Below, in pieces: positions 1-9,608 of a DNA stretch of 64,000 nt (its first letter is position 1; the number at the start of each line of letters is the position of its first letter). This DNA comes from an uncultured SAR86 cluster bacterium. Its GTDB lineage: Bacteria > Pseudomonadota > Gammaproteobacteria > Magnimaribacterales > D2472. The notes beneath the pieces are model-generated. The model worked only from the letters and a program-made list of their open reading frames with translations. It made no database searches and was not told the DNA's origin. The stretch spans positions 62,001-126,000 of the forward strand of contig CABWYS010000001.1 in the NCBI GenBank assembly GCA_902509555.1, given 5' to 3'. A program made the position numbers and the translations under genes.

Positions 1-522
1 ACTAAAAGAAGCGTCGACTTTTAATGCTCCAACAGCAGTCTCTTCTTCGCCTCTTGAGTCTGCAGGCTCATAGCCTCTTCCAGTTTTGACAGTTGCGGTG
101 AGAGATAAACTGACTTTATCAACCAATGAAGCAACATGATGCTCTGCGTCAGGTAATTCAACATTTCCTGGTACTTCAAAAGAGTTGGATGTGACCTCAC
201 ATGGACCAGAGACATCTAATTTTATAACAGCACTGGTACCTTCAATTAAGCTAATAGGCATATCCTTAAGGTTTAACAATATATCAATGACATCTTCTCT
301 AACGCCTTCAATAGTTGAATACTCATGAGAAATACCGTCAATGGTTACGTCAGTTATTGCTGCGCCTGGCATAGAAGACAAAAGAATTCTTCTTAGCGCA
401 TTTCCTAGAGTATGACCAAAGCCTCTTTCTAATGGCTCTAGTGTAATTTTAGATGTATTGTTATCTATGTCATCAACCTGAATGTCAGTTGGGACTAAAA
501 GATCTATTACTGATGTTTCCAT
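1..522 (-). CDS. rpoA: RNA polymerase alpha subunit, N-terminal part (cut by window edge)
   Basis: I translated this by hand because the ORF track misses it: the stop codon lies outside the window. The first 174 codons are present and contain the alpha-NTD hallmark LEPLERGFGHTLGNALRRIL followed by LSSMPGA and HEYSTIEGV. This domain dimerises and nucleates assembly of beta and beta' into RNA polymerase. The C-terminal DNA-contacting domain is beyond the left edge. The gene follows rpsD by 22 bases, as in the alpha operon of gammaproteobacteria. The 64-residue ORF listed at 21-215 is a shadow of this gene. Confidence 0.97.
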   Translation of the reverse strand, partial: METSVIDLLVPTDIQVDDIDNNTSKITLEPLERGFGHTLGNALRRILLSSMPGAAITDVTIDGISHEYSTIEGVREDVIDILLNLKDMPISLIEGTSAVIKLDVSGPCEVTSNSFEVPGNVELPDAEHHVASLVDKVSLSLTATVKTGRGYEPADSRGEEETAVGALKVDASFS

Positions 523-544
523 AATTTCCTTCCGTTTTTAAGTA

Positions 545-1165
545 TTATTTTGAATAAAGCTCAACAATGAGATTTTCATTAATTTCAGCACTTAAATCTG
601 TTCTGTCTGGTACAGATTTGAATACACCCTTGAGAGTTTTAGAATCTACTTCAAGCCACTCACATGCTTCTCTTTGACTAGCGAGATCTAATGCACTTTT
701 AATTCTTAATTGTGCTTTAGATTTTTCTCTTACCTCTAATTCATCACCTGGCTGAACCTGATATGATGGAATATTTACTGTAGCTCCATTGAGATGAAAG
801 GCTTTATGAGATACCAATTGTCTGGCTTCAGCCCGTGTTGCCGCAAAACCCATACGATAAACAACGTTATCTAATCTTTGCTCAAGGTAACTAAGAAGAT
901 TTTCTCCTGTATTACCCTTAGATTTTGATGCTTTTTTATAATAATTTCTAAACTGCTTTTCAAGAACACCATACATTCTTCTAACTTTTTGCTTTTCGCG
1001 CAGCTGAACACCATAATCGGACAGTCTACCTCTTCTTAGACCATGAACGCCTGGAGCTGTTTCCATGTTACATTTTGATTCAATTGATCTAGCGCCACTT
1101 TTGAGAAAAAGATCTGTGCCTTCTCTCCTTGATAATCTTAGTGATGGACCTCTATATCTTGCCAT
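545..1165 (-). CDS. rpsD: 30S ribosomal protein S4
   Basis: S4 is a primary 16S rRNA binder that organises the 5' domain of the small subunit. At 206 residues it has the usual length. The N-terminal [20 protein letters not shown] and the S4 RNA-binding fold around residues 95-155 ([20 protein letters not shown]) are typical, and there is no zinc-binding CxxC knuckle. It sits in the order rpsM-rpsK-rpsD-rpoA. In E. coli S4 represses this operon at an mRNA pseudoknot before rpsM; here that gap is only six bases, so the control may be lost. Confidence 0.98.
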   Translation of the reverse strand: MARYRGPSLRLSRREGTDLFLKSGARSIESKCNMETAPGVHGLRRGRLSDYGVQLREKQKVRRMYGVLEKQFRNYYKKASKSKGNTGENLLSYLEQRLDNVVYRMGFAATRAEARQLVSHKAFHLNGATVNIPSYQVQPGDELEVREKSKAQLRIKSALDLASQREACEWLEVDSKTLKGVFKSVPDRTDLSAEINENLIVELYSK

Positions 1166-1174
1166 TTGATTCCC

Positions 1175-1549
1175 CTATACCCTACGTTTCTTTGAAGGAC
1201 GACAGCCATTGTGAGGCAATGGTGTTACATCCGTAATACTTTTAATTTTTAAACCACATGAATTCAAGGACCTGACTGCAGATTCTCTTCCACCACCTGG
1301 GCCCCTTACTTTTACATCTAAATTTATCATTCCAAATTCCTTTGCTGCATTGCCTGCTTTTTCTGCTGCTATCTGAGCAGCAAATGGTGTGCTTTTTCTT
1401 GAGCCACGAAAGCCAGAACCACCTGATGTAGCCCAGCAAACAGTATTGCCTTGTTTGTCTGTGATTGTGATGATCGTATTATTAAATGAAGCATGTATAT
1501 GCGCTATACCATCTGAAATAACCTTTTTAACTTTTTTACCAGTTGCCAT
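1175..1549 (-). CDS. rpsK: 30S ribosomal protein S11
   Basis: S11 lies on the small-subunit platform and contacts 16S rRNA near the E-site mRNA. The 124-residue product is slightly shorter than E. coli S11 (129). The signature block ([13 protein letters not shown]-like, here [20 protein letters not shown]) and the basic C-terminus [13 protein letters not shown] are clear. It is separated from rpsD by nine bases and from rpsM by three, so it is surely co-transcribed. The 65-residue ORF at 1242-1439 is an out-of-frame shadow. Confidence 0.98.
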   Translation of the reverse strand: MATGKKVKKVISDGIAHIHASFNNTIITITDKQGNTVCWATSGGSGFRGSRKSTPFAAQIAAEKAGNAAKEFGMINLDVKVRGPGGGRESAVRSLNSCGLKIKSITDVTPLPHNGCRPSKKRRV

Positions 1550-1552
1550 CGA

Positions 1553-1909
1553 TTAAGCCCTCATAGGTTTTTTAGGGCCTTTACGGGTCCTAGCGTTAGT
1601 TTTAGTTCTTTGACCGTTTACTGGAAGTTTTCTTCTATGCCTAATGCCTCTATAACACCCAAGATCCATAAGTCTCTTTATGTTTGTGCTAACTGAACGA
1701 CGGAGATCCCCTTCTACAGTGTATTCAGCCACAGCTGTTCTAATAGTTTCTACTTGCTCTTCAGAAAGGTCTGAGACTTTCTTTGAGTAGTCCAATTTAA
1801 CACTAGTACAAATATTTTGAGCTGTTTTTTTCCCTATCCCATATATATGAGTCAAAGCAATCTCAAGATGCTTGTTTTCTGGTATGTTTACGCCTGCTAT
1901 TCTAGCCAT
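1553..1909 (-). CDS. rpsM: 30S ribosomal protein S13
   Basis: S13 forms part of the head of the small subunit and touches the P-site tRNA and L5 across the subunit bridge. The 118-residue protein starts [13 protein letters not shown] and carries the helix-hairpin-helix region ([14 protein letters not shown]). It ends in the basic tail [18 protein letters not shown] that reaches the decoding region. It follows rpmJ with a six-base gap. In E. coli the S4-binding pseudoknot occupies the leader of this gene; no room for it is left outside coding sequence here. Confidence 0.98.
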   Translation of the reverse strand: MARIAGVNIPENKHLEIALTHIYGIGKKTAQNICTSVKLDYSKKVSDLSEEQVETIRTAVAEYTVEGDLRRSVSTNIKRLMDLGCYRGIRHRRKLPVNGQRTKTNARTRKGPKKPMRA

Positions 1910-1915
1910 ATTCTA

Positions 1916-2032
1916 TTACCCTTGCTTTTGTTTATGTTTGGGATCTGTTTTGCATATCACATACAAAACTCCCTTACGCCTAACTGTTTTACAATTTCTA
2001 CAAATCTTTTTTACTGATGCTCGAACTTTCAT
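1916..2032 (-). CDS. rpmJ: 50S ribosomal protein L36
   Basis: This gene is too short for the ORF track. Hand translation of the minus strand gives the 38-residue [20 protein letters not shown] followed by [18 protein letters not shown] and a stop. L36 is a small zinc-ribbon protein of the large subunit; the CxxC at residues 11 and 14, C27 and H33 form the expected CCCH metal site. It lies between secY (two-base gap) and rpsM (six-base gap), the standard gammaproteobacterial position. The plus-strand ORFs at 1817-2060 are shadows. Confidence 0.97.
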   Translation of the reverse strand: MKVRASVKKICRNCKTVRRKGVLYVICKTDPKHKQKQG

Positions 2033-2034
2033 AA

Positions 2035-3330
2035 TTATCTATTATAGTTTTTTAAATTAGCTTTCTTTAACAACGATGAGTACTGGTTCGACATCATATG
2101 TGACTGGACCTGAGACATAAAATCCATCAATACAACTACGATAATCAAAACAGATGTGCCACCTAAATAAAAAGAGACGCCTGCAAAGTTAATTAAAGCT
2201 AAAGGAAGTAAGCAAATTAGCGTTAAATATAAGCTGCCAAATACTGTAAGTCTTGCTAAAACACTATCAACGTATGCTGCTGTTTGCTCGCCTGGTCTAA
2301 TTCCAGGAACAAATGCCCCTGATTTTTTTAGATTATCTGTCACCTCTTTTGTATCAAAAGTTAAAGCTAGCCAGATAAAACAAAATGAAATAATGAGGGC
2401 TGAGAACGTGAGGATATATAAAGGCTGACCTGGATTTAATGCCAATGAAATTGTTTGCAAAAATCCAAAAGATTCTGCTTGACCAAACCATGTGGACAAT
2501 GAAGCAGGGAATAGCAAAAAAGTACTAGCAAAAATTGCGGGAATTACACCTGCCATATTAACTTTAAAAGGCAAATGGCTAGCCTGGGCTTGCATGAGCT
2601 TTCTGCCTTGCTGTCTTTGCGCATAGTTGACTGTAATTCTTCTCTGCCCTCTTTCGATGAATACGACAATCGCTATAACAAGCATTGCTAAAACCCCAAT
2701 ACCCAAAAGTAATAAAATATTTAAATCGCCTTGACGTGCCTGCTCCAAAGCTTGACCAATAGCACCAGGAATTCCAGTCAAAATACTTGTGGCAATTATA
2801 ATAGAAATTCCATTACCAATTCCTCGCTCTGAAATTTGCTCTCCAAGCCACATTAAGAAAATTGTTCCTGCTACTACACTAAAGACCGCTGAAATAAAAA
2901 AAGAAGTTCCTGGCTCATAAGCTAAGCCGCTTGCTCCTAATGTTACTGCTAGAGCTGAGGCCTGAACAAACGCAAGCACAACTGTTCCATATCTTGTGTA
3001 TTGGGTAATTTGATTGCGTCCAGCTTGACCGTCTTTTTTTAACTCTTGCAAATATGGGATTGAATTAGAGAATAACTGCATGATAATCGCAGCAGAGATA
3101 TATGGGACTACATTAAGAGCAAAGATACTCATCCTCTCTAAAGCACCACCAGAAAATAAATTAAACATCTCAAGAATAGTGCCTTGGTTTTGATCAAATA
3201 AAGCTGCAAGCCTGGTTGGATCAATGCCGGGGATCGGTATATGAGTTCCAAGGCGATAAACAACAATGGCCATAAAGACAAATCTAAGTCTTCTCCATAA
3301 GTCGCTCATTCCTTTATTTTGGTCAGCCAT
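2035..3330 (-). CDS. secY: Protein translocase channel subunit SecY
   Basis: SecY forms the protein-conducting pore of the inner membrane, working with SecE (encoded at 26,493) and the SecA motor (40,939). The 431-residue protein shows about ten hydrophobic segments. The plug region near residues 60-75 ([20 protein letters not shown]) and the cytosolic loop [19 protein letters not shown] are characteristic. It is the last gene of the spc-type block and is followed within two bases by rpmJ, as in E. coli. Confidence 0.98.
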   Translation of the reverse strand: MADQNKGMSDLWRRLRFVFMAIVVYRLGTHIPIPGIDPTRLAALFDQNQGTILEMFNLFSGGALERMSIFALNVVPYISAAIIMQLFSNSIPYLQELKKDGQAGRNQITQYTRYGTVVLAFVQASALAVTLGASGLAYEPGTSFFISAVFSVVAGTIFLMWLGEQISERGIGNGISIIIATSILTGIPGAIGQALEQARQGDLNILLLLGIGVLAMLVIAIVVFIERGQRRITVNYAQRQQGRKLMQAQASHLPFKVNMAGVIPAIFASTFLLFPASLSTWFGQAESFGFLQTISLALNPGQPLYILTFSALIISFCFIWLALTFDTKEVTDNLKKSGAFVPGIRPGEQTAAYVDSVLARLTVFGSLYLTLICLLPLALINFAGVSFYLGGTSVLIIVVVLMDFMSQVQSHMMSNQYSSLLKKANLKNYNR

Positions 3331-3335
3331 ATTAA

Positions 3336-3878
3336 TTACTCAGAAGACTCCTCTATATTTTTATGAGTTTTTGTATCTTTTTTCTTTGAAGTCTTTATAA
3401 ACTTTTCTTTGGTTGGTTTTGCTTCAATGGAAGCAACGGTTCCGCCAGCTTTTTCTATTGATTCCTTAGCACCTTTTGTTACTAGAATTCCAGTCACAAC
3501 CATTGGTTGAGAGATCTCACATATGCCAAAAATCTTTACTTTTTTAGTTGATTGAGAAATAACCCTATTAGCTTTCAGAGTATCTAAATTAACTTCAGTC
3601 ATAAAAGCTATATTTTTAAGATTAACTTCTTTAGAGCTTCTGTTTACTCTAGATGAAAAACCAAACTTAGGGATTCTTTGCTGCAATGGCATTTGGCCAC
3701 CCTCAAAACCTCTAGCAATTGAGCCGCCTGATCTAGATTTCTGACCTTTGTGGCCTCTACCAGCAGTTTTGCCAGCCCCAGAACCAATACCTCTTCCAAC
3801 ACGTTTTCTATTTTTAGATGTGCCTGTGCTAGTAAGAGTATTTAATCCTAAAGAATTGTTTATTTCTGAATTTTCCAT
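3336..3878 (-). CDS. rplO: 50S ribosomal protein L15, with charged C-terminal extension
   Basis: L15 is a late-assembly protein of the large subunit. The conserved N-terminal half ([20 protein letters not shown] and [20 protein letters not shown]) is clear. At 180 residues it is longer than E. coli L15 (144). About ten extra residues precede the conserved LNTL, and a tail of about 25 residues rich in Lys, Thr and Glu ([18 protein letters not shown]) follows the fold. The start lies two bases after the rpmD stop, which supports it. What the tail does cannot be read from the sequence. Confidence 0.96.
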   Translation of the reverse strand: MENSEINNSLGLNTLTSTGTSKNRKRVGRGIGSGAGKTAGRGHKGQKSRSGGSIARGFEGGQMPLQQRIPKFGFSSRVNRSSKEVNLKNIAFMTEVNLDTLKANRVISQSTKKVKIFGICEISQPMVVTGILVTKGAKESIEKAGGTVASIEAKPTKEKFIKTSKKKDTKTHKNIEESSE

Positions 3879-3880
3879 TA

Positions 3881-4066
3881 TTAGCTCTCTATAACTTCCA
3901 GCATATCTCTTATTTTATTTATCATGCCTCGATTACTTGGTGTGTCCTCAACAGTCACAATCTGCTGCAACTTTCTAAAACCAAGACCTTTTACGCACTT
4001 CTTATGATTGGGCAGTCTGCCAATGCTGCTCTTTATAAGTTTAATGTCTATTGTTTTATTACTCAT
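3881..4066 (-). CDS. rpmD: 50S ribosomal protein L30 (start corrected)
   Basis: The ORF track extends this to 4183, but the first 39 residues there are out-of-frame rpsE. The real product begins at the ATG at 4066 ([20 protein letters not shown]) and is 61 residues, matching bacterial L30. This ATG overlaps the rpsE stop in an ATGA arrangement, which points to translational coupling. The conserved block [21 protein letters not shown] is typical. L30 is a small accessory protein of the large subunit. Confidence 0.96.
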   Translation of the reverse strand: MSNKTIDIKLIKSSIGRLPNHKKCVKGLGFRKLQQIVTVEDTPSNRGMINKIRDMLEVIES

Positions 4067-4569
4067 GATATTTCTGCTGTCTTTTTGCCTCTTCTTAAAG
4101 CCACCTCTTCTGGAGATTCCATTGAGCTCAATGCATTGATAGTTGCTCTCACAACATTGACTGGATTTGTTGATCCATAGCATTTTGCTAAAACATTTTG
4201 AACGCCAACAAGCTCTAATACAGCTCTCATTGCGCCCCCAGCGATAATTCCTGTTCCCTCTGCGGCAGGCTGCATATACACTTTTGCAGCACCATGTTTT
4301 GCCTTAACGGGATACCATAGAGTGGAGGAATTTAAACTAACATCAACCATATTTCTTCTGGCGTTTTCCATGGCTTTTTGAATTGCGATTGGGACCTCTT
4401 TAGCCTTGCCTCTTCCAAACCCTACTTTTCCCTTACCATCACCCACAACGCATAAGGCTGTAAATCCAAAAATACGTCCACCCTTTACAACTTTGGCAAC
4501 TCTGTTTACCTGAACAAGTTTTTCTTCAAGTGCATCTTGCTGCTGCAAACTATTATTTTGTTGATTCAT
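4063..4569 (-). CDS. rpsE: 30S ribosomal protein S5
   Basis: S5 helps form the mRNA entry channel and affects decoding accuracy. The 168-residue protein has the double-stranded-RNA-binding-like N-terminal domain ([20 protein letters not shown]) and the glycine-rich C-terminal fold ([20 protein letters not shown]). A short glutamine/asparagine-rich leader ([18 protein letters not shown]) precedes it. It overlaps rpmD by four bases and follows rplR by five, within the spc block. Confidence 0.98.
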   Translation of the reverse strand: MNQQNNSLQQQDALEEKLVQVNRVAKVVKGGRIFGFTALCVVGDGKGKVGFGRGKAKEVPIAIQKAMENARRNMVDVSLNSSTLWYPVKAKHGAAKVYMQPAAEGTGIIAGGAMRAVLELVGVQNVLAKCYGSTNPVNVVRATINALSSMESPEEVALRRGKKTAEIS

Positions 4570-4574
4570 TTTTT

Positions 4575-4922
4575 TTAAAACTCCAATCCAGCTTCGCGAG
4601 CTGATTCTGCAATGGCTTTTATGCGGCCATGATATTTATAACCTGATCGATCGAAGACCACTTTTTTGATACCTGCTTCAATTGCCCTTTCAGCTATTTT
4701 TTGCCCAATAGCCTTTGCAGAACTTAGATTATTTGATGCCATTTTATCTTCTTTCTCATTGGTAGAAGCTGAAGCTAATACAGTTGATCCAGTGGAATCA
4801 AAAACTTGCGCATATAAATTTTGAGAAGACTTAAAAACAGATAACCTAGGTTTGTCCTGCTGAGATATCCTGATCCTAGTTTTTGCTGCGCGTCTTATTC
4901 TAGAGTCTGATTTAGAATTCAT
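4575..4922 (-). CDS. rplR: 50S ribosomal protein L18
   Basis: L18 binds 5S rRNA and anchors it in the central protuberance together with L5. The 115-residue sequence has the basic N-terminus ([20 protein letters not shown]) and the C-terminal signature [20 protein letters not shown]. Length and position between rplF and rpsE match the canonical spc order. Confidence 0.98.
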   Translation of the reverse strand: MNSKSDSRIRRAAKTRIRISQQDKPRLSVFKSSQNLYAQVFDSTGSTVLASASTNEKEDKMASNNLSSAKAIGQKIAERAIEAGIKKVVFDRSGYKYHGRIKAIAESAREAGLEF

Positions 4923-4925
4923 TGC

Positions 4926-5468
4926 TTATGCTCCTGCTGCTTTTTTGGCTTCTTTTCTTCGAATATTTTCATCAGCATATTTCACACCCTTACCTTTATA
5001 TGGTTCTGGTGGTCTGAATGCTCGAATTTCTGCTGCTACTTGACCTAAGACTTGCTTGTCATGACTTTTGAGAACAACTTCTGTTTGAGATGGTGTTTCC
5101 ACCTCAACTTGCTCAGGAAGGTCATAATGAACAGGATGAGAAAAGCCTAAGGTTAATTCTAGTTTTTTGCCACTAGCTTTAGCTCTATACCCAACTCCAA
5201 CTAGCAATAATGTTTTCTGAAAACCTTCAGACACTCCAATTACCATGTTATTTATTAAAGAGCGAGCTGTCCCAGCAAGTGCTGTTGATTCTGATGAAGA
5301 TTCGTCATACGAAATGGTAATCACATTATCTGCATGAGATGCAGATACTGATTCTGGAAGTGTGAAGTCAGACTTACCCTTAGACCCTGAAACTGAAATC
5401 ATTTTATCTTCAAGTTTAATTTCTACACCAGATGGAATTGAGACTGGATTTTTAGCAACTCTAGACAT
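4926..5468 (-). CDS. rplF: 50S ribosomal protein L6
   Basis: L6 sits near the GTPase-associated centre at the base of the L7/L12 stalk. The 180-residue protein has two related domains. It starts MSRVAKNPVSIPSGVEIKLE and ends with the family signature around EIRAFRPPEPYKGKGVKYAD. It is three bases from rplR and two bases from rpsH, so it is part of one tightly packed operon. Confidence 0.98.
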   Translation of the reverse strand: MSRVAKNPVSIPSGVEIKLEDKMISVSGSKGKSDFTLPESVSASHADNVITISYDESSSESTALAGTARSLINNMVIGVSEGFQKTLLLVGVGYRAKASGKKLELTLGFSHPVHYDLPEQVEVETPSQTEVVLKSHDKQVLGQVAAEIRAFRPPEPYKGKGVKYADENIRRKEAKKAAGA

Positions 5469-5470
5469 AA

Positions 5471-5866
5471 TTAAAAAACCTCACAAATGACTTCGCCGCC
5501 AATATTTTGTGACCTCGCATCTTTGTCACTCATTAACCCTTTGTTGGTTGAGAGAACATACATGCCTAATCCATTTTTTACTTCTGGAAGATCTGAAGAT
5601 GACGAGTATCTTCTTAAGCTAGGCTTTGAGATTCTTTTAATTTCTCTAATTGCAGGAGCCTCATTAATATATTTAAGAGAAATGCTTAATGAATCTTTGC
5701 CGTGTAATGAAATTTTTTCACAAGCACTTAAATACCCTTCTTTCACAAGCAAAGATACTAGCTCATGCTTGAATTTAGAAAAAGGTGCGTTTACGACCTT
5801 TTTACCACGCATAAGGCCATTTCTAATTCTTGTTAAACAATCTGATGTAGGATCTTGAAAACTCAT
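5471..5866 (-). CDS. rpsH: 30S ribosomal protein S8 (start corrected)
   Basis: The ORF track starts at 5965, but the conserved protein begins at the ATG at 5866 (MSFQDPTSDCLTRIRNGLMR), giving 131 residues, close to E. coli S8 (130). The longer form would overlap rpsN by about 95 bases. The C-terminal signature LSTNKGLMSDKDARSQNIGG is clear. S8 binds helix 21 of 16S rRNA and, in E. coli, represses the spc operon at a site near rplE; I could not verify that site here. Confidence 0.96.
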   Translation of the reverse strand: MSFQDPTSDCLTRIRNGLMRGKKVVNAPFSKFKHELVSLLVKEGYLSACEKISLHGKDSLSISLKYINEAPAIREIKRISKPSLRRYSSSSDLPEVKNGLGMYVLSTNKGLMSDKDARSQNIGGEVICEVF

Positions 5867-5870
5867 AATA

Positions 5871-6176
5871 TTACCAACTTGATTTAACCAATCCAGGAAT
5901 GTCGCCGCGCATCGCAGCTTCACGTAATTTAATTCTGCTAAGTCCAAATTTTCTATAGACAGCATGAGGCCTGCCAGTCAAAGAGCATCTTCTGGTAACT
6001 CTTGAGGGGCTTGCATTTCTAGGAAGCTTTTGTAATTTTTGAAAAGCTGCCATTTTTTCTTCGTAAGAATTTTCAGGATTTAGGAATGCTTCTTTCAATG
6101 CAGCTCTTTTAACTGCATAACGTTCCACCGTTTTTTGTCTTTTGACATCTCGAGCTATTACTGATTTTCTTGTCAT
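5871..6176 (-). CDS. rpsN: 30S ribosomal protein S14, zinc-free long type
   Basis: S14 is a late-assembling head protein of the small subunit. This 101-residue form is the long version without a zinc ribbon, as in E. coli. Only the conserved [20 protein letters not shown] and the C-terminal [20 protein letters not shown] are shared with the short zinc form. It lies between rplE (11-base gap) and rpsH (four-base gap). Confidence 0.97.
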   Translation of the reverse strand: MTRKSVIARDVKRQKTVERYAVKRAALKEAFLNPENSYEEKMAAFQKLQKLPRNASPSRVTRRCSLTGRPHAVYRKFGLSRIKLREAAMRGDIPGLVKSSW

Positions 6177-6187
6177 TTATTTTTACC

Positions 6188-6724
6188 TTATTTTTTAAAT
6201 GGGAAATTTAATACTTCTAGCAACGCTTTTGCATCTTCCTTATTCGAAGCTGATGTATTGATGCATATATCCATTCCTCGGATCTTATCTATATTGTCAT
6301 AGTTGATCTCTGGAAAGATAATTTGCTCCTTTATACCCATACTATAGTTACCTTGACCATCAAAAGATTTAGGATTTAGACCTCTAAAATCTCTCTCCCT
6401 AGGAATTGCTACATTCACTAAACGCTCTATGAAATCGTACATTCTGTCGCCTCTTAATGTAACTTTGCATCCAACTGGCCATCCCTCTCGCAATTTAAAG
6501 CTTGCAACTGATTTTTTTGCTTTTGTTATTACAGCTTTCTGACCAGCAATTAATTCTAGGTCGTTAACTGCAGACTCTAGATGCTTTTTATCAGTTAATG
6601 CTTCTCCAACACCCATGTTGATAACTACTTTAGTAAGTTTTGGCACAGCCATAACATTATCAATTCCCAATTTCTCTTTTAATTGAGGGAGCAATTCTTT
6701 ATTAAAGGTTTCTTTTAAATTCAT
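6188..6724 (-). CDS. rplE: 50S ribosomal protein L5
   Basis: L5 binds 5S rRNA and forms the bridge to S13 in the small-subunit head. At 178 residues it matches the family. The block [20 protein letters not shown] and the region [20 protein letters not shown] are diagnostic. Its ATG overlaps the stop of rplX by four bases (ATGA type). Confidence 0.98.
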   Translation of the reverse strand: MNLKETFNKELLPQLKEKLGIDNVMAVPKLTKVVINMGVGEALTDKKHLESAVNDLELIAGQKAVITKAKKSVASFKLREGWPVGCKVTLRGDRMYDFIERLVNVAIPRERDFRGLNPKSFDGQGNYSMGIKEQIIFPEINYDNIDKIRGMDICINTSASNKEDAKALLEVLNFPFKK

Positions 6725-7059
6725 GATTTAATTTCTTTTTTGTCTGATGAATAAACTCTTAATTTCTTATCTCCATCTATCTGAAATGAGATTCTGTCAG
6801 CTTTCTTTTGTTGAGGATTCCAAATTGCAACATTGGATAGATTGATTGCAGCCTCTTTCTCGACTATGCCGCCTGTTTCTCCAATTTGTGGATTAGGCTT
6901 AGTATGTTTTTTCATCATATTAATACCTGTAATTACTGCTTTATTATTAAATTTAGAAATTTTTTGAACAGTTCCCTTTTTTCCAATATCCTTTCCAGCA
7001 ATAACAATAACCTCATCACCGGTTCTAAATTTCGTTACTGTTTCATTATTTTTTTTCAT
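6721..7059 (-). CDS. rplX: 50S ribosomal protein L24
   Basis: L24 is one of two assembly-initiator proteins of the large subunit. The KOW motif region ([20 protein letters not shown]) near the N-terminus and the signature [20 protein letters not shown] are clear. The product is 112 residues, slightly longer than E. coli L24 (104). It overlaps rplN by one base and rplE by four. Confidence 0.97.
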   Translation of the reverse strand: MKKNNETVTKFRTGDEVIVIAGKDIGKKGTVQKISKFNNKAVITGINMMKKHTKPNPQIGETGGIVEKEAAINLSNVAIWNPQQKKADRISFQIDGDKKLRVYSSDKKEIKS

Positions 7060-7427
7060 TACAAAACTTCCGGGGCTAGTGATAAAATTTTCATATGCTT
7101 GCCGTCTCTAAGTTCTCGGGTGACTGGTCCAAAAACTCTTGTACCAATTGGGGCTTTGTTACCACCGATTAAAACGGCTGCATTTTCATCAAATTTAATT
7201 AATGATCCATCCCTTCTTCGGACGCCTTTTTTAGTTCTAACTACCAAAGCATCGACAACCTGACCTTTTTTTACCTTGCCAGTTGGGATAGCTTCTCTTA
7301 TTGCTACCTTAATAACATCACCAATATTGGCATACCTTCTCTTTGAGCCACCAAGAACTTTGATGCACATTACACTTCTAGCTCCACTGTTGTCAGCTAT
7401 AGTTAATATAGATTGCATTTGGATCAT
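7059..7427 (-). CDS. rplN: 50S ribosomal protein L14
   Basis: L14 contacts 16S rRNA in an intersubunit bridge and is the binding site of the silencing factor RsfS in bacteria. The 122-residue sequence starts [20 protein letters not shown] and is typical throughout. In E. coli a promoter-bearing spacer precedes this gene and separates the spc operon from the S10 operon. Here the start overlaps the rpsQ stop by four bases, so the two operons are physically fused. Confidence 0.98.
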   Translation of the reverse strand: MIQMQSILTIADNSGARSVMCIKVLGGSKRRYANIGDVIKVAIREAIPTGKVKKGQVVDALVVRTKKGVRRRDGSLIKFDENAAVLIGGNKAPIGTRVFGPVTRELRDGKHMKILSLAPEVL

Positions 7428-7705
7428 GTTTGACTCTCCTGAATCTCAACTTCAGATGTAACAGAGTCATTTGCAGAAAGCAGTTTCCAAGTTTTAGACT
7501 TGGAATATGGTTTGCACTCTTGCACTGTGACCACGTCACCAATCTTAGCCATATTATCTTCATCATGAGCATGCACTTTTGTAGAACGCTTCATAATTTT
7601 ACTGTATGTAGGATGCTTAACTTTGCGCTCAACTTTTACAGTTATCGTTTTATCAGCTTTATCGCTAATAACTACACCAGTCAGCTGCCTTGGATTAGTA
7701 CTCAT
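7424..7705 (-). CDS. rpsQ: 30S ribosomal protein S17
   Basis: S17 is an early 16S rRNA binder with an OB fold. The core ([20 protein letters not shown] and [20 protein letters not shown]) is standard. The 93-residue product has about nine extra acidic residues at the C-terminus relative to E. coli S17 (84). It is coupled by four-base overlaps to rpmC upstream and rplN downstream. Confidence 0.97.
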   Translation of the reverse strand: MSTNPRQLTGVVISDKADKTITVKVERKVKHPTYSKIMKRSTKVHAHDEDNMAKIGDVVTVQECKPYSKSKTWKLLSANDSVTSEVEIQESQT

Positions 7706-7920
7706 GCGGATGCTTCCTCAGATTTTTTTTCATTAATAATAGTTTTTATTTGAGCAATCTTTTTTCTATCAACGGTCAGTAAATGGGATTCAGTAAGCTG
7801 ACCAGTTTTATGCTTCATCCTATTTTTAAATTGATTTTCTCTAATTTCTAGAACTAAACTTTCTAAAGCTTTAACATTTTTCTTACGAAGGTCTTGAAGA
7901 TCACTGGTTAACTTTGCCAT
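7702..7920 (-). CDS. rpmC: 50S ribosomal protein L29
   Basis: L29 is a small helical protein at the peptide-exit tunnel mouth, close to the SRP and trigger factor docking site. The core ([20 protein letters not shown]) is recognisable. At 72 residues it is a little longer than E. coli L29 (63), with a C-terminal tail ending KKSEEASA. It lies two bases after rplP and overlaps rpsQ by four. Confidence 0.95.
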   Translation of the reverse strand: MAKLTSDLQDLRKKNVKALESLVLEIRENQFKNRMKHKTGQLTESHLLTVDRKKIAQIKTIINEKKSEEASA

Positions 7921-7922
7921 TT

Positions 7923-8333
7923 TTATAATGCCTTTTTAATAAATGTGGTTCTGACTGGTAACTTGGCTGCTGCTAATTTGAAAGCTTCTCTAGCAACTTC
8001 TTCTGATACTCCAGCCATTTCATATAAAACTGTTCCTGGTTGAACAAGGCTTACCCAATATTCAACATTACCTTTTCCTTTACCCATTCTTACCTCTAAT
8101 GGCTTTTTGGTAATGGGTTTATCAGGAAATATACGAATCCAAATGTTACCGCCACGTTTAATAGATCTTGTCATTGCTCTTCTAGCAGATTCAATCTGGC
8201 GAGCTGTAACCCTGCCTCTGGTTGTTGCCTTCAAAGCGTACTCACCAAATGCAATTGTATTGCCTGATTGAGCAAGGCCCCTGTTTCGGCCTTTATGCAT
8301 CTTTCTAAACTTTGTTTGTTTTGGCTGTAACAT
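7923..8333 (-). CDS. rplP: 50S ribosomal protein L16
   Basis: L16 reaches the A-site of the peptidyl-transferase centre and is required late in large-subunit assembly. The 136-residue protein has the classic N-terminus [20 protein letters not shown] and the block [20 protein letters not shown]. Length and position between rpsC and rpmC match E. coli. Confidence 0.98.
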   Translation of the reverse strand: MLQPKQTKFRKMHKGRNRGLAQSGNTIAFGEYALKATTRGRVTARQIESARRAMTRSIKRGGNIWIRIFPDKPITKKPLEVRMGKGKGNVEYWVSLVQPGTVLYEMAGVSEEVAREAFKLAAAKLPVRTTFIKKAL

Positions 8334-8335
8334 GA

Positions 8336-8995
8336 TTAACTTCCTTGGCCCTCATCTTTAAAAGGATCGCCTAAGACTTCACCGGTATATACATGGACCT
8401 TTACACCAATTAATCCATATGTAGTTGCAGCTTCTGCTACCCCATAGTCTATATTTGCTCTTAAAGTATGAAGAGGTACTTGACCCTCTCTGTACCACTC
8501 AGCCCTTGCAATCTCTGCTCCACCCAATCTGCCAGAAACTTCGGTTCTAATACCTTTGGCACCTTGTCTCATAGCGCTTTGAACAGCTCGCTTCATAGCC
8601 CTTCTGAACTGAACTCTTCGTTCTAACTGTTGGGCAATTCCTTCGGCAAGAATTGTTGCATCAAGATCTGGCTTGCGAACTTCTTTAATATTGACTTGAA
8701 CTGGCAGAGAAACAATTTTTTGAACTGAGGCTTTCAAGGATTCAATCTCTTCACCCTTTTTTCCAATAATAATGCCAGGTCTAGATGTATGAATATTTAC
8801 AACAAAATTTTGAGCAGATCTTTCAAGCTCCACTTTGCTAATAGACGAGAATCTCAATCTATCTTTGATATGATTTCGAACTTTAAGATCTTCAATTAAA
8901 TTCTCTCTATAAGATTTTCCTTTTGCATACCACAAAGCATTATGCTTCTTGATAACACCAAGTCGAAAGCCAGTTGGATGAACTTTTTGACCCAT
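8336..8995 (-). CDS. rpsC: 30S ribosomal protein S3
   Basis: S3 lies at the mRNA entry tunnel with S4 and S5. The 219-residue protein starts [20 protein letters not shown] and contains the KH-domain signature ([20 protein letters not shown]) near residues 70-90. The C-terminal domain ([20 protein letters not shown]) follows. It overlaps rplV by one base. Confidence 0.98.
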   Translation of the reverse strand: MGQKVHPTGFRLGVIKKHNALWYAKGKSYRENLIEDLKVRNHIKDRLRFSSISKVELERSAQNFVVNIHTSRPGIIIGKKGEEIESLKASVQKIVSLPVQVNIKEVRKPDLDATILAEGIAQQLERRVQFRRAMKRAVQSAMRQGAKGIRTEVSGRLGGAEIARAEWYREGQVPLHTLRANIDYGVAEAATTYGLIGVKVHVYTGEVLGDPFKDEGQGS

Positions 8996-9333
8996 TACTT
9001 CTCCTGATCCGATAATATGATTTCAATATGGCAGGAAGGTTTAATGATCCTGTCAGCCCTGCCTCTCGCACGAGGTTTCATTCTTTTTAATCTCATTCCT
9101 TGGTTTACAATGACTGACTTAACAATTAACAAATCAATATCTGCCTTGTCATTATTTTCAGCATTTGCAATTGCAGACTCTAAAAGTTTTTTAATTACAG
9201 CTGATGCTTTTTGCTTGTGAAAAGTAAGAAAGTCCATTGCTGCATGCACTGATTTACCTCTGACTACATCAGCAACTAGACCCGCTTTTTGAGCAGATAA
9301 TCTAGTTCCTTTTAAATATGCTCTTGTTTCCAT
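8995..9333 (-). CDS. rplV: 50S ribosomal protein L22
   Basis: L22 lines the peptide exit tunnel with its long beta hairpin. The 112-residue sequence carries the tunnel-hairpin region ([20 protein letters not shown]) near the C-terminus. It overlaps both rpsS and rpsC by a single base, so the three are translationally linked. Confidence 0.97.
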   Translation of the reverse strand: METRAYLKGTRLSAQKAGLVADVVRGKSVHAAMDFLTFHKQKASAVIKKLLESAIANAENNDKADIDLLIVKSVIVNQGMRLKRMKPRARGRADRIIKPSCHIEIILSDQEK

Positions 9334-9605
9334 TATTTTGTTTTCCTATCACCTGAATGCATTCTAAAAGTTCTTGTGATGGCGAATTCACCTAATTTAT
9401 GTCCAACCATGTCTTCATTAATGTATACAGGGACATGCTGTCTTCCGTTATGAACAGATATAGTTAGACCAACCATTGATGGGCTAATCATAGATCTTCT
9501 AGACCAAGTTTTGATTGGCCTTTTACTATTTTCACTAATTGCTTTATCCACAGCTTTTTGCAGTGATAAATCAATAAATGGTCCTTTTTTAAGTGATCTA
9601 GGCAT
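9333..9605 (-). CDS. rpsS: 30S ribosomal protein S19
   Basis: S19 pairs with S13 in the small-subunit head near the A-site. The 90-residue protein has the standard start [20 protein letters not shown] and the C-terminal block [20 protein letters not shown]. It sits three bases after rplB. Confidence 0.98.
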   Translation of the reverse strand: MPRSLKKGPFIDLSLQKAVDKAISENSKRPIKTWSRRSMISPSMVGLTISVHNGRQHVPVYINEDMVGHKLGEFAITRTFRMHSGDRKTK

Positions 9606-9608
9606 TAT

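Noticed and set aside
21-215. 64-residue minus-strand ORF
   Set aside because: It is an out-of-frame shadow of rpoA, whose correct frame gives the conserved alpha N-terminal domain.
4067-4183. N-terminal extension of rpmD in the ORF track
   Set aside because: It is rpsE sequence read in another frame; the ATGA junction at 4063-4066 marks the true start.
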